Source: a virus
Virus record (IMG/VR): IMGVR_UViG_3300027782_000029
Coordinates: 124,001 to 188,000 of that record
Strand: one strand, 5' to 3'
Length of the DNA stretch: 64,000 nt
Shown here: one piece after another, positions 32,241-42,299 of the stretch
Layout of the letters: each line of letters starts with the position of its first letter
Numbering within the stretch: the stretch's first letter is position 1
Notes under the pieces: generated by a model
The model's database searches: none
Told to the model about the DNA's origin: nothing
What the model saw: the letters and a program-made list of their open reading frames with translations, nothing else
Made by a program: the position numbers and the translations under genes

Positions 32241-32564
32241 TTAGGAGGGTTTTGTGTCTCCAAATTTTTTTATTCTAATACTTTTTTCCAAGAGGAGGTG
32301 AGCAGTCAGTCCAGTCCATACTGTAATCGGAATTACTTTTTGTAGTGGCTTTTCTGTTCCTCTCCAAAAGGCTCTTGTTAGTGTCTCGACTTTATTGGTC
32401 TTTATTGCATAGACATCGTATGCTGCAACAAGTCCCAAAAAGAACGCCCAGGCATAGACTCCGGATTTTCTTTCATCTTTCTCTAATGAGATAGGAGATG
32501 AATAGTATTTATAAAGCTTTTGAAGAGGGGAGGCCTCTCCATTCTTGTACTTTGTTTTTTCCAT
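32241..32564 (-). CDS. Small membrane protein (DUF7427-like)
   Basis: A 107-residue protein with the start at the ATG at 32564 (MEKTKYKNGEASPLQKLYKY). AWAFFLGLVAAYDVYAIKTN and VIPITVWTGLTAHLLLEKSI are membrane segments with VETLTRAFWRG between them, a pattern seen in actinophage DUF7427 proteins. It overlaps the gene at 32509-33135 by 56 bases in another frame. Function unknown. Confidence 0.6.
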   Translation of the reverse strand: MEKTKYKNGEASPLQKLYKYYSSPISLEKDERKSGVYAWAFFLGLVAAYDVYAIKTNKVETLTRAFWRGTEKPLQKVIPITVWTGLTAHLLLEKSIRIKKFGDTKPS

Positions 32565-33135
32565 AATTGTTATTATAACCTGTTGGGATGGCCTGTCCAT
32601 ATGTAGCTGTGAATACTGCTCCACTAGTTACAAAGTGTGGCTCATCTGGTCTAAACACTCCAAATGAATTTGGTGCGCCCTGTTCTTGCGTTCTTGGGCC
32701 GTGGCCTGTATTAGAGAATACATTACTTGAAGTAACGCCGTCAAATATATTATTATTATAACGGTACTCGTTGTATCTTAGTTCATGTCCAAAGCTAGAA
32801 GGGAAAGCCTTTGAGCCGGCAAGACCCTTGAAAGTATCTGGGTTAAATCTACCAAAACCATAACCATTTCTAAAAGTTCCAGAAAGTGGGTGAATGTAAT
32901 AGCTTACACCTCTAAAGATCTGAGACATGAATACGTCACCTGGGAAGTATCCTGTGCCAGGAACGTGTGCATTATCTGGTGCCCCAGTCAATACTTGACT
33001 TGTATTGTAGAGTGGGTAGTAGGAGTAGGTCCCCTTGCCCTTTGCCTTGCCCGTCATAGAGGTATATGGATTGACCATATCGTTAGTATTAACGCCTCTT
33101 AGGACTGGTCTTGGACCAACGTAAAAAGTAGCCAT
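32509..33135 (-). CDS. Gly/Tyr/Asn-rich putative virion protein
   Basis: A 208-residue protein. Repeated aromatic and glycine-rich segments (GKGTYSYYPLYNTSQVLTGA, SYYIHPLSGTFRNGYGFGRF, NEYRYNNNIFDGVTSSNVFS) resemble small structural or decoration proteins. It lies between tail-periphery genes and the small membrane protein. Structural role is inferred from context and composition. Confidence 0.5.
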   Translation of the reverse strand: MATFYVGPRPVLRGVNTNDMVNPYTSMTGKAKGKGTYSYYPLYNTSQVLTGAPDNAHVPGTGYFPGDVFMSQIFRGVSYYIHPLSGTFRNGYGFGRFNPDTFKGLAGSKAFPSSFGHELRYNEYRYNNNIFDGVTSSNVFSNTGHGPRTQEQGAPNSFGVFRPDEPHFVTSGAVFTATYGQAIPTGYNNNYGKNKVQEWRGLPSSKAL

Positions 33136-33205
33136 TTTATTCTCCTTGCAAAAAGTATTTAGCTATATAGTAGAAAGGTTTATCGATTTTCTAAGTCAAG
33201 TATAA

Positions 33206-34468
33206 CTAAATATAGTCAACTTCTATGATTAAATCTGATAAAACTGGTGGTATTTTGTCTTCTAGCATCTTCATGGTCACTTCTATATACACCTCAGTTG
33301 AGGTTCCTTGGTTTTCAAGGGAATAGGTAGACCCATTCTTGTAGAAAATCCTATACTGAAAAACGTCAGACAGAACAGTTTGAGATACGTTATATATCTT
33401 TGGTGACACATTGATAATCTCATTTATTACTTTTCCTGATGGGGCAGTAAATTTGACAAAGGATCTACCAGTTGGTAGGAACTTCTCATATCTAACATCA
33501 AAATCAGATAGACCATAAGTGTAAACGTACTTATTGTTTTCAACAATATAATTTCTCTGTCTCAAGAGGACTCTAAAGGCTGTTATGGGCTTTTCTGCAT
33601 AGTAGAAGTGCAGAGGACCAGCATTGACAATGGTGTCAGAACCAAGAGTAGGCCAGCCTCCAGGAGCTACCTTACTGAGTGCATCTAGATTGTCTTCATA
33701 CAGGCCCTGATCATTTAGGGGAACGTAGCTGTCTGCCTCCGTAAGGGTTGGGCTTGGCTTAGTAGTGTATTCCACCTTGACTACATCAACACCATTATGT
33801 GGATATGGAGAAAGGGTTAAGATATTAGAAAGAGTAGAACCTATAGAGCTAGAAGGAATCTTAACGTACAAGTAAAGACTAACGCCTAATGGGTTTGATG
33901 AGTTTAATATTACGTTTCTTCTCCAGACTTTATCTGGTTGATTTAGAAATGCGTTTTGAACTGGCGTTGTATCTATGATGGCACCATTACCGTCTCCTCC
34001 AGGGAGACTAAGGTCTATTCTTGTGTCTAGGAACTCTGGGATTATCTGACCTTTTGTTGGGTTGATAAACTTTATTTTAGAATGCGAAGAACCTGATACT
34101 ACAGGCAGCGATAGCAAGTTTGAATACTCATCAAACTGAAGAGCTTCAGATGTGGATACAGCATTAACGGTATTTACAAATGGCCCATTGTCTATCTGAG
34201 ACCTAGAGTAAAGTGATATCTGGTTTGTATTCTGGCTCTCTATGCTACGTATTCTTTCAAATAAATCATTGACAGCATTGGAAAGGAATATGTTATCTTT
34301 GATAATTCTTTCAATTATCTCATTAACTTTTTTATCTAGAACTCCATACTTATTATAGAGATATATCAGGTCTGCGTAGTTTTGCTCTGTTCTTTCGTTG
34401 AAGTCAGTGCTCGAAAGCGGACCATGGTATTGCTGTGGTTTTTTTTGTGTGTAAATAAATTCTGACAT
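33206..34468 (-). CDS. Tail-periphery protein, 420 residues
   Basis: An N-terminal coiled coil (DKKVNEIIERIIKDNIFLSN and NDLFERIRSIES) is followed by beta-rich segments with short repeats. The layout (helical start, then beta domains) matches the next three proteins upstream, so it may be a paralogous tail or baseplate component. No enzymatic motif. Confidence 0.55.
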   Translation of the reverse strand: MSEFIYTQKKPQQYHGPLSSTDFNERTEQNYADLIYLYNKYGVLDKKVNEIIERIIKDNIFLSNAVNDLFERIRSIESQNTNQISLYSRSQIDNGPFVNTVNAVSTSEALQFDEYSNLLSLPVVSGSSHSKIKFINPTKGQIIPEFLDTRIDLSLPGGDGNGAIIDTTPVQNAFLNQPDKVWRRNVILNSSNPLGVSLYLYVKIPSSSIGSTLSNILTLSPYPHNGVDVVKVEYTTKPSPTLTEADSYVPLNDQGLYEDNLDALSKVAPGGWPTLGSDTIVNAGPLHFYYAEKPITAFRVLLRQRNYIVENNKYVYTYGLSDFDVRYEKFLPTGRSFVKFTAPSGKVINEIINVSPKIYNVSQTVLSDVFQYRIFYKNGSTYSLENQGTSTEVYIEVTMKMLEDKIPPVLSDLIIEVDYI

Positions 34469-34480
34469 ATTTTACCTTAT

Positions 34481-34915
34481 TTATTGAAGATCTGTGATTT
34501 TTTCTAAGTCATCTAATTTCTTTTTTAGTAAAGAAATCTTTGAAGAATTTATTCCATTTTTATAGAACTGTAAAGCACTGTTGTTAAACCTGTTTAAAGA
34601 TACGACATCGTATTCTTCATTAACCTTGTCGTAAGTTACTTTTTGACCATAGATAGTCATAGACAAAAGCTGATCGATATAGTAACCAGGAGTTGCTGAA
34701 TCCAGACTATTATCACATAGATCAGATATTTCAGATATAGCCCCATAAATGTTTTCGGTATTCTTTGACAACCTTGCTATGTCCAACATTAGTTGGTCGT
34801 AATATAAATTTAAAGTATTACTTGATATCGGCCCATTAAATGGGGTCCTCTGCCTAGTAATGTTGGGCTGGAAAGTGTTTTTTCTTTTATTAAAAAGTGA
34901 GTATGTTTTTGCCAT
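34481..34915 (-). CDS. Tail-periphery protein, 144 residues
   Basis: A short protein (MAKTYSLFNKRKNTFQPNIT) with PFNGPISSNTLNLYYDQLML, related in its start to the 420-residue protein at 33206 (YHGPLSSTDFNERTEQNYAD). It might be a chaperone or a connector for the neighbouring large proteins. Function not assigned. Confidence 0.5.
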   Translation of the reverse strand: MAKTYSLFNKRKNTFQPNITRQRTPFNGPISSNTLNLYYDQLMLDIARLSKNTENIYGAISEISDLCDNSLDSATPGYYIDQLLSMTIYGQKVTYDKVNEEYDVVSLNRFNNSALQFYKNGINSSKISLLKKKLDDLEKITDLQ

Positions 34916-34921
34916 GATTTC

Positions 34922-37117
34922 CTAATGTTTAAACTTTACTGTATAAGAATTGATAGCTGGAGCAGAATAGGCAGACTGACCCCTAAGTAGGTCAGCCCTT
35001 AATCTTATGGATTGAGTTTGGTTTTGTGTATTTGAATAATAATACACTTTTGTTCCAGCTTGAATTTCTTCAGTTCTCCTGTAAGCAATCTCATAATTGT
35101 TTTGGTAATTAATTATTGAAAATACATTGTCAGAATTGGAGTAGTATAATCTTAAGTCTTCTATTCTTACTTCGTAAAGATAATTTCTATATGCTTTAAT
35201 TCCATCTACTGAGAGTATTGACTTGTCCTTCAATAGTGAGATTGTTCCATTAAAAGTAGTTTCAGTTCCAGAAGTATTATTTGTTGACTTATTGATTATG
35301 ATGATTAAATCATTCTGACCCTTTTTTATATCCAAGGTCATATTAGCGCTAAGCACTCCTGGTGTAAGCGTATTGTTTGAAGTGACGTCATTTCCGTTTA
35401 AGTATATTTTAATGTCCCAATACTGCGCAGACAAAGACTTTAAGAAAAGATCATTAATTTGAATATTGTTTTCTGCATAGAGGTGAGTAGATAGGTGAAT
35501 GCTACCATAAGGTATGTTGTCTGCAGTAAAAAAGTTCTGAGTATTGTCTATAGTGCTATTATAAGATGTGTATACAATGTCGTTTTTTTGACCTGTTAAA
35601 ATCTGCTGCCAAGTTTCTTTGTCTATACTTGAGCCACCTGATATGCTAACCTTTAATTGATTACTAGAAACATTCTCTAATATGTACGAGTTATATGGCT
35701 TAACTCCTTGTGGGAATTTAGCAGATCTATAAACATTAAAGCCCAAAACTGATGAATCGTTTTGATAAAAATAATCTGGTATAGGATTATTAAGAGTTTC
35801 AGACCTTGGTATTCTTACCATGCTTTGCAAACTAGAGACTATCTCGCCATTTACGCTATCCACTAAAGATGATTGCACAAAGTTAGAACCATTAAAGTTA
35901 ACTACTGTAGCACTCGTTGGATCTGATATCGCAGACTGAGATATTGAAGTCCAATTGAAATCATATATATTAGTTGCACTAGTGTTATCAGGGGCTACAT
36001 AGTATCTAATTTCTGTTCCCGTAGGAAGATGCTGGTCTACACTAATGCTGACAGCATCTATAGCTAACTTGGAATTATTCTGGCTTGGAAGACTCATTGG
36101 AGTGCTGACCATAGTGGCTACAGCATCATAGTACGGAGCAGAAATAATTAATTCATCTATTCTAAAATCATAGTTATAAACTATTGAATTGTTTTCTATT
36201 GTAGTATAGTCTGGTTCAGATTTAGTAAGATATAATTCAACTGCATTTGTTTTTTGCGGAGTCAAATGAAAAGAAAATCTATCATAATCTGCTGAATTAG
36301 ATTTCATAAAAGATGCAGAGTTTGATCTAGTTACTTGATCTACAACTATGATTCCTATGTCGACTGGTTTTTGAGAAGATATCTTTCCTTCAACCAAAGA
36401 TATAGACTCGCTAGCAGAAGAAACAGGAACAGTTATCTTTAGTGTGCATATTCCCAATGAGGAAGACTTGTGAGAGTACGACCACTCTAGGTTGTTTAAA
36501 CCATTGAAGACATTTGAAAAATTTACAACCTCGCTCTTAACTTCAGCACCTTCAAATATTATTGAAACATTTGTATTATTTGCTGTGTTTAATATATTTC
36601 CAACATAATCAAAAAGTCCAGAAGTTAATTTTGGTATAGTCGCTTTTCGTACGGAAGTATCTATGTGTGCATTTGAGTAATTGAGATCGACCATATCTAT
36701 GTTATTGAAAGCGTTTGTGATCGAGTAATAGAATCCATCTGTATTTGCAAGCGAAAACATTTGATCGTCTACTTTTTTTTCTAGCTCAACCCTTTTGCTT
36801 CTTATGTCTTCTAGCCTGGTAGTGTAAGCGTTGACTATATCATAGAGTTCTTCTACCTGCTCATGATACACATCATACAAGACGTCTACATTAAACAAAG
36901 TGTGCACCATTACTCTATTCAACTTTTCTGGATCAATTACTTGATTAGAACTTATGTCATTATAGGGAACTGGTATTGTATTGCCGGCTTGAAATCTAGA
37001 AAAATACCTAGAATAAATTGCGTTGATTTCATTATCTGAAGGAGCTTGACCTAGGGCGTAATACATCTTGTATATTGTGTCTAAGAATCTTTTCTTTTGT
37101 ACACTCTGTATGCTCAT
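34922..37117 (-). CDS. Large tail-periphery protein, 731 residues
   Basis: An N-terminal helical region and coiled coil (ELYDIVNAYTTRLEDIRSKR) leads into AFNNIDMVDLNYSNAHIDTS and then extended beta-rich, Ser/Asn-rich sequence. The same order (coiled coil, then FxNxDxVDxxxxN, then a PxxxxG turn) occurs in the 835-residue neighbour, suggesting duplication. Likely a fibre or baseplate plate protein. No catalytic motif seen. Confidence 0.6.
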   Translation of the reverse strand: MSIQSVQKKRFLDTIYKMYYALGQAPSDNEINAIYSRYFSRFQAGNTIPVPYNDISSNQVIDPEKLNRVMVHTLFNVDVLYDVYHEQVEELYDIVNAYTTRLEDIRSKRVELEKKVDDQMFSLANTDGFYYSITNAFNNIDMVDLNYSNAHIDTSVRKATIPKLTSGLFDYVGNILNTANNTNVSIIFEGAEVKSEVVNFSNVFNGLNNLEWSYSHKSSSLGICTLKITVPVSSASESISLVEGKISSQKPVDIGIIVVDQVTRSNSASFMKSNSADYDRFSFHLTPQKTNAVELYLTKSEPDYTTIENNSIVYNYDFRIDELIISAPYYDAVATMVSTPMSLPSQNNSKLAIDAVSISVDQHLPTGTEIRYYVAPDNTSATNIYDFNWTSISQSAISDPTSATVVNFNGSNFVQSSLVDSVNGEIVSSLQSMVRIPRSETLNNPIPDYFYQNDSSVLGFNVYRSAKFPQGVKPYNSYILENVSSNQLKVSISGGSSIDKETWQQILTGQKNDIVYTSYNSTIDNTQNFFTADNIPYGSIHLSTHLYAENNIQINDLFLKSLSAQYWDIKIYLNGNDVTSNNTLTPGVLSANMTLDIKKGQNDLIIIINKSTNNTSGTETTFNGTISLLKDKSILSVDGIKAYRNYLYEVRIEDLRLYYSNSDNVFSIINYQNNYEIAYRRTEEIQAGTKVYYYSNTQNQTQSIRLRADLLRGQSAYSAPAINSYTVKFKH

Positions 37118-39625
37118 TTATACTACCTTCATTCCTATCTTGTAGGAGTATATAATTGGAGTAGAATTAACTACTCTATCTTTCTTCATTACAGCTTTAA
37201 ATACAACTGAATTTATTTCTTGTGGAACTTCTGGAGAGTTAAAGTATGCTATTTGACTAAGGTTTGTTGTAGTGGTTAAGTTTTGATTGAAAGCCAATAC
37301 TTCTGGTATTCCAGCAAAATTCTTTTCCATTGGAGAAATTTGTATCCACTTTGATCCATTGTCTACGCTAATATAGTAATCTATTCTTGATGTGCCAATG
37401 ATTTCCCCAGAGGAATCTACCTCAACAGGAGAGTGGTCTTCAACTTGAAGGCTCAATAACTCTAGCTTACCGTATATCTTATATGGCTTAGATACAATCT
37501 CGCATACGTCAGCATAAGACTCATAGCCTACAAAAATATCTCTGATCCCGATTGCTGCTCTATCTGCTTTAAGGTATTCAAAATTTCTTTTTAAAAACAA
37601 ATCTTTATTTTTTTGAGCGTCCGTTGCATCCTGAGAAGTTTCTCTAGTCAGGTTTGTTGCAGTTGGAAAATTAACTACCTTAATAAAGAATGAATTAGCT
37701 AATTGAGAAACCGCCAAAGTTCCAGCACTAATTGCAACAGAAAAAGATAAACCGCTTACTGCAGATACTTTATACTTACCTCTTGTTACTAGGTCTAAGT
37801 CTGAAGAAGTGTTTATGTAAACATAATCATTAACTGCAAGACCATGAGCCTCTTGACAAGTAACGGTTGCAGTACCAGATGCTGCAGATATGGATGTTAT
37901 CTTCTTCTTAAGCGAGTTAACATATTGTTCCATATCTTGTTCTGCTAAAACAAAAATTACTAAGGGACCAGATTTATCGTCTGTAGCATTTTCTTGCAAG
38001 ATTGTACCCAATACTGAATTAGCTGTAGTTTGTTCTGTATACTTTTCTGCCATTGTCTTAGATGAAACAAATACTCTAAAAGAACCGACTCCCTGAATAT
38101 ACTTCAACTGTCTGTAATAGTAAGTCGTTGCATCTTTTATAAAGTTAATAGTACTTATGGTTCTATTAGTTAATTCAAAATACTTTACATTAACCCTAAC
38201 AATATTTGTGGTAGACGATTTTTTTTCAGTAGGTTTTCCTATGAATGGGACTACAACACTTTTGTCCCATGATACTGCTTCTGACTTATAGTTGTTGGCG
38301 TCAGAAACTATTGCGCTAGCAGTAAATCTATCTTGCCCCATCCATTTAACTGCTCCCTGTGTAGCTAGGTCTCTAGTCTCATATGGAGTCCAGTATGCAT
38401 GTTTGATGCTAACCTCTTTAAACTCAGCTTGTTCAAAAGTAATATATATTTTGTTTGCTTTAATCTTTTGAAACTTAAAAACACCCTTATTATAGAAGTA
38501 TCTATTTTTTAAAGACAGTGATGGAGCTGAGATGTCAGAGCCTATGTATATTGATTCGTTAGAAAAAAGATCTGTTGTCCTATTAACTGTTTCATCTAAG
38601 AGTTTTATTGAAGTAATTTTTATATTTTTAATAGAAGCTATTTGATCATATCCAAAAAATGGAACCACAGAGATGTGATTTATATATTCACTTTTTTTAT
38701 TTGGCGTTTGTATCTCCACCGTTAATTTAAGTGGTTTAGTTTTATCAAAAGATGACCAATTAATAAATGATTGATTTATGCCAGTAGTAGTGTTTGAATA
38801 TAAGAATTCATAATCTCTTCTAGAAACTGTGCCAAGTACGCCAAGCGTATCCCCAAACTGCTTAACGTTAATAGCCTCATACTCAAAGTATGTAGCTGGA
38901 CTCTCGTCAAGCATCGCTAGTTCATTAGACCTTAGTAAGGCGCTATCCTTTTCATAAAGAAATGGATTTCCTTTAGATTCATCCGTTTGGAATAAGTGAT
39001 AGCTGCCAGCTAGTCCATTGGATATGTCAACGGTTTGGATATTCTTAGTTATCACATCGTTGTAGTTTTGATTAACTATTTTAATAGATCCAGACATTTT
39101 CTTTATCTTGTTAGTTGGCAAACAAGCAAAGCCATTTGAAACTTCTGGCATTCTGTTTTGTTTAATTTTGTCAACATCTACAAAATCTAAATTATTAAAT
39201 AAGTCACCAAAATAAGTAATGTTAGTTGCTGAACTAGAAGAATATAAATCTAAAACATTTATTTTAGATCTTATTCTTGAAATAAGATTCTTTTCTAGCT
39301 CTATTTGATTAGAAATTTGATTAAATGTATTGACATAGTTAGCAACTAATGAATCAAATTGATTCAATATCATGTTGACATCTTTAGATATATTTGAAGA
39401 AAAATTATTAAACTTCTCAGATGATGGTATCTCACCCTTGTTGAAGAACTTTAATTCAGATAGAGGAGAGCCAATTGAAGTTTGAATTTGAGACAAAAGA
39501 TCCTTGTATGCTTTGTCAAAATCTTTTGGATTGTTATTCTCATTTTTTGCATACTTTAACAAAAAGTCTTGAACTTTAGATATTACCTGGCTATAAGCAA
39601 GGGTGTCTGTAGATAATTGCGCCAT
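37118..39625 (-). CDS. Large tail-periphery protein, 835 residues
   Basis: Helical N-terminus with coiled coil (NQISNQIELEKNLISRIRSK), LFNNLDFVDVDKIKQNRMPE, then beta-rich domains. Around residues 570-650 is a small barrel-like insertion (KITSISAASGTATVTCQEAH, then GLAVNDYVYI), a type frequent in phage tail proteins. It is paralogous in layout to the 731-residue protein. Likely receptor-facing or baseplate. Confidence 0.6.
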   Translation of the reverse strand: MAQLSTDTLAYSQVISKVQDFLLKYAKNENNNPKDFDKAYKDLLSQIQTSIGSPLSELKFFNKGEIPSSEKFNNFSSNISKDVNMILNQFDSLVANYVNTFNQISNQIELEKNLISRIRSKINVLDLYSSSSATNITYFGDLFNNLDFVDVDKIKQNRMPEVSNGFACLPTNKIKKMSGSIKIVNQNYNDVITKNIQTVDISNGLAGSYHLFQTDESKGNPFLYEKDSALLRSNELAMLDESPATYFEYEAINVKQFGDTLGVLGTVSRRDYEFLYSNTTTGINQSFINWSSFDKTKPLKLTVEIQTPNKKSEYINHISVVPFFGYDQIASIKNIKITSIKLLDETVNRTTDLFSNESIYIGSDISAPSLSLKNRYFYNKGVFKFQKIKANKIYITFEQAEFKEVSIKHAYWTPYETRDLATQGAVKWMGQDRFTASAIVSDANNYKSEAVSWDKSVVVPFIGKPTEKKSSTTNIVRVNVKYFELTNRTISTINFIKDATTYYYRQLKYIQGVGSFRVFVSSKTMAEKYTEQTTANSVLGTILQENATDDKSGPLVIFVLAEQDMEQYVNSLKKKITSISAASGTATVTCQEAHGLAVNDYVYINTSSDLDLVTRGKYKVSAVSGLSFSVAISAGTLAVSQLANSFFIKVVNFPTATNLTRETSQDATDAQKNKDLFLKRNFEYLKADRAAIGIRDIFVGYESYADVCEIVSKPYKIYGKLELLSLQVEDHSPVEVDSSGEIIGTSRIDYYISVDNGSKWIQISPMEKNFAGIPEVLAFNQNLTTTTNLSQIAYFNSPEVPQEINSVVFKAVMKKDRVVNSTPIIYSYKIGMKVV

Positions 39626-39635
39626 AATAATAATC

Positions 39636-42299
39636 CTAATTTATTTTATTCTTAAATAAGTTATCATATTTTATTAAATTAATCAATAAAGAATCTCTTC
39701 TTTCAGAAGAAAATTTAAATATTAATCTATCTACTGAATAGTTTTGAGGATCAGACGTTAAAGATCTCATGACAACCCTGTACCTAAAGGACTTAGGAAC
39801 GTACTGATATAGTACTTTAAATCCTGTTTTAATTTGTTTATTAAATATGATTGAGTCCCCCGAATGAATGAACAAAACTAAGTCTGACGTATAGAACTGT
39901 TCTATTGAAAAATTATCAATTAAATAATTAGATAGATTAACTGCAGCACTTCCGTCACTCATTAAAATTTTGACTGGTGAATAATTTGAATAATCATGAT
40001 TATTTATTGCTGCAGAAGATGTAGTCACTGTACCTAGGACTGGAGAATAGATTGCATTAATAAACTTTGAACTGTCTATATACGGGTCATTAGATAGTCT
40101 GACCCTATTCCCAGCTGAAGTGCCACTAAAGTATTCTCCATTAGATCCATTATAATTTGGACTTATTAACATTGGAGTTGCTACGCCCCTAGCGTGAAGG
40201 TCAACCTCTTTATATAGGCCTACGTTGCTTGGGGTATAAGAAACAAAATATGCACTGTTTGGATTGTATGAATTAATTTTTATACTTCTGCCGTTTAAAG
40301 CTGTAATACCATTAATCTTTGTTGCGGAATTTTCATATAGGTAGATAGATGTTAGGTCTGGGTTAAACCTTAGAGTGCATTCTCCATTAGAGTTTGGAAA
40401 AATCTTTTCAGATCTTATTGAGCTATCTCCATATGGGATAATTGGTTTCCAATCAGATTCGCTAGTTGGACTATCTACTACAGAGACACTAAACTCTATT
40501 GAGGTCTTATCATTATTTGGCTGAGAAGACTTGTTTGTTATCTCACTGAAATAATCAGTTAACATTTTTGTTTTGATTGGTCTTCCCTTGGTGTCAATTT
40601 TTCTACTAACAAAAAATGATTTTGTTTTTGATGCGTCTGATGGACTGCTTGTACTTAATGTAAACATTCCAAAGTTTTTAAAAGAAAAACTATATTCATA
40701 CATATTTATTGTTTCTACACTGTTTAAAATATTTTCTGCGTCTGACTTATCAAAGGCAGCAAAGTTCTGCTCAAAAAAGTGCAAGTTTTTATCGACTATA
40801 TTAGAGTCACCGATTGGAGCTAGTCCACTAGACAGCATTGATTGCACTGACTTTGTAGCGTCTCTTGCATTGGATTCAATATACGTCGATGCTAATTGAT
40901 TCCTTAATCTAGATCCTATCGTATAAGAAACTACAGAAAAAATCATATTAGATAGAAGTGATGTATTTTTAAACTTATTAAAAGAATCAAGATCTGAATA
41001 GTATCCATCCTTAGTAAGTTTTTCTACCACACCAAAGTTCTTCTTAGACAAAGAGTCTGGATAATAGCTAGTAAAATTATAATTATATACTTTTTGATTT
41101 CTTAATATATACGATTTTTCAGTGTCTTTTAAGAAAAATTTAATAACATAGTCTTGTAGGGTATCATGTTTGTCAGATTTAGACTTCCTTATCTCCGATA
41201 CTATTTCAGATATAAGTTTAGAACTAGACTCTGATTGTATTGGAGAGATCTTTGTTCTTGCATAATTTGTTTGAGCGAAGATAACTATGATTGATTTTAC
41301 TTGATAGGTTTGGTCAAAATCAATATCTTGATCTTTTTCTAAAGAATAAGTTGCGTCCAATAATGGTTTCTTTGAAAGAACTTTTGAAGATCTTGTTGAA
41401 GCTCTTGTATCCTCCGTCTCTACAACTATTTGTGCTACCAACAGTCCTTTTGTATAGTTTGGAGATATTCTTAATCTAGCAAGAGGGAGAAGTCTGTTGA
41501 ATTCTATTTTGACCGCAACCTGTGCAGAAGATGGGACTTCAACTCCATTTCTATAGTTTGAATACTCTGGTTGATCAAAAATAGAAGTCTTAATAACAAA
41601 AGGGCTTTTAGCAGTTAGGCTCCAGCATTGGGAGTTTACACTATTGAATATCTTTTCAACACCCGTATCAGAAGATATAAACTGTTTAGAAAAATTAGTA
41701 TCATACGTTATACTTTTAATCTCATTGTTTGAAATGTTATTTAAAAGAAAATTATAACTTTGAGAATATTTTAGAGTTCCTGTTGCACTATCTACGTATG
41801 CTAGCTGACTATTAACAAAAGAAGAACCATCTCTATCTGGAATAATTATATTTTGATTTTCATTTATATATGAATTTTGTTCATTATCAAAATTTTCTAT
41901 AAAAGAAGAGTTATACAAATCGTCTTCCCCAGATATGAATGAATAGTTATTTATATAAGAATCCATATAGCTAATATCTTTTTCTATTTTTTGCAATTCA
42001 CCACCAAATACATTTGACATAGAAGACCCTAAAAGCATTATTGATTGAGAAATGTCGTATTGAGTTCTTACTCTTAGGTCAAGATCCCTAAACATGTCAA
42101 GTATTACAGTTCTTTGAATTGGCTGCATTTGCCTAATCATAGCTGGAGAAAAGTCTGACGGACCAGTAAATGATGAAATCTTATTAATCAATCTTCCTAA
42201 TTCTGATTTTTCTGCGGAAGAATCGGCTAGTATAGACTTGATTGCTTTTCTTGATTGGGAGCTAAAAGATGTGACATAATCACTTAATTGAGTTTGCAT
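39636..42299 (-). CDS. Large tail-periphery protein, 887 residues
   Basis: After MQTQLSDYVTSFSSQSRKAI comes a helical region with coiled coil (GGELQKIEKDISYMDSYINN), then Ser/Asn-rich beta sequence (SSEDDL-like segments, NQNIIIPDRDGSSFVNSQLA). It resembles the 731- and 835-residue proteins in domain order. No enzyme motif. Together they form a run of related tail proteins. Confidence 0.6.
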   Translation of the reverse strand: MQTQLSDYVTSFSSQSRKAIKSILADSSAEKSELGRLINKISSFTGPSDFSPAMIRQMQPIQRTVILDMFRDLDLRVRTQYDISQSIMLLGSSMSNVFGGELQKIEKDISYMDSYINNYSFISGEDDLYNSSFIENFDNEQNSYINENQNIIIPDRDGSSFVNSQLAYVDSATGTLKYSQSYNFLLNNISNNEIKSITYDTNFSKQFISSDTGVEKIFNSVNSQCWSLTAKSPFVIKTSIFDQPEYSNYRNGVEVPSSAQVAVKIEFNRLLPLARLRISPNYTKGLLVAQIVVETEDTRASTRSSKVLSKKPLLDATYSLEKDQDIDFDQTYQVKSIIVIFAQTNYARTKISPIQSESSSKLISEIVSEIRKSKSDKHDTLQDYVIKFFLKDTEKSYILRNQKVYNYNFTSYYPDSLSKKNFGVVEKLTKDGYYSDLDSFNKFKNTSLLSNMIFSVVSYTIGSRLRNQLASTYIESNARDATKSVQSMLSSGLAPIGDSNIVDKNLHFFEQNFAAFDKSDAENILNSVETINMYEYSFSFKNFGMFTLSTSSPSDASKTKSFFVSRKIDTKGRPIKTKMLTDYFSEITNKSSQPNNDKTSIEFSVSVVDSPTSESDWKPIIPYGDSSIRSEKIFPNSNGECTLRFNPDLTSIYLYENSATKINGITALNGRSIKINSYNPNSAYFVSYTPSNVGLYKEVDLHARGVATPMLISPNYNGSNGEYFSGTSAGNRVRLSNDPYIDSSKFINAIYSPVLGTVTTSSAAINNHDYSNYSPVKILMSDGSAAVNLSNYLIDNFSIEQFYTSDLVLFIHSGDSIIFNKQIKTGFKVLYQYVPKSFRYRVVMRSLTSDPQNYSVDRLIFKFSSERRDSLLINLIKYDNLFKNKIN

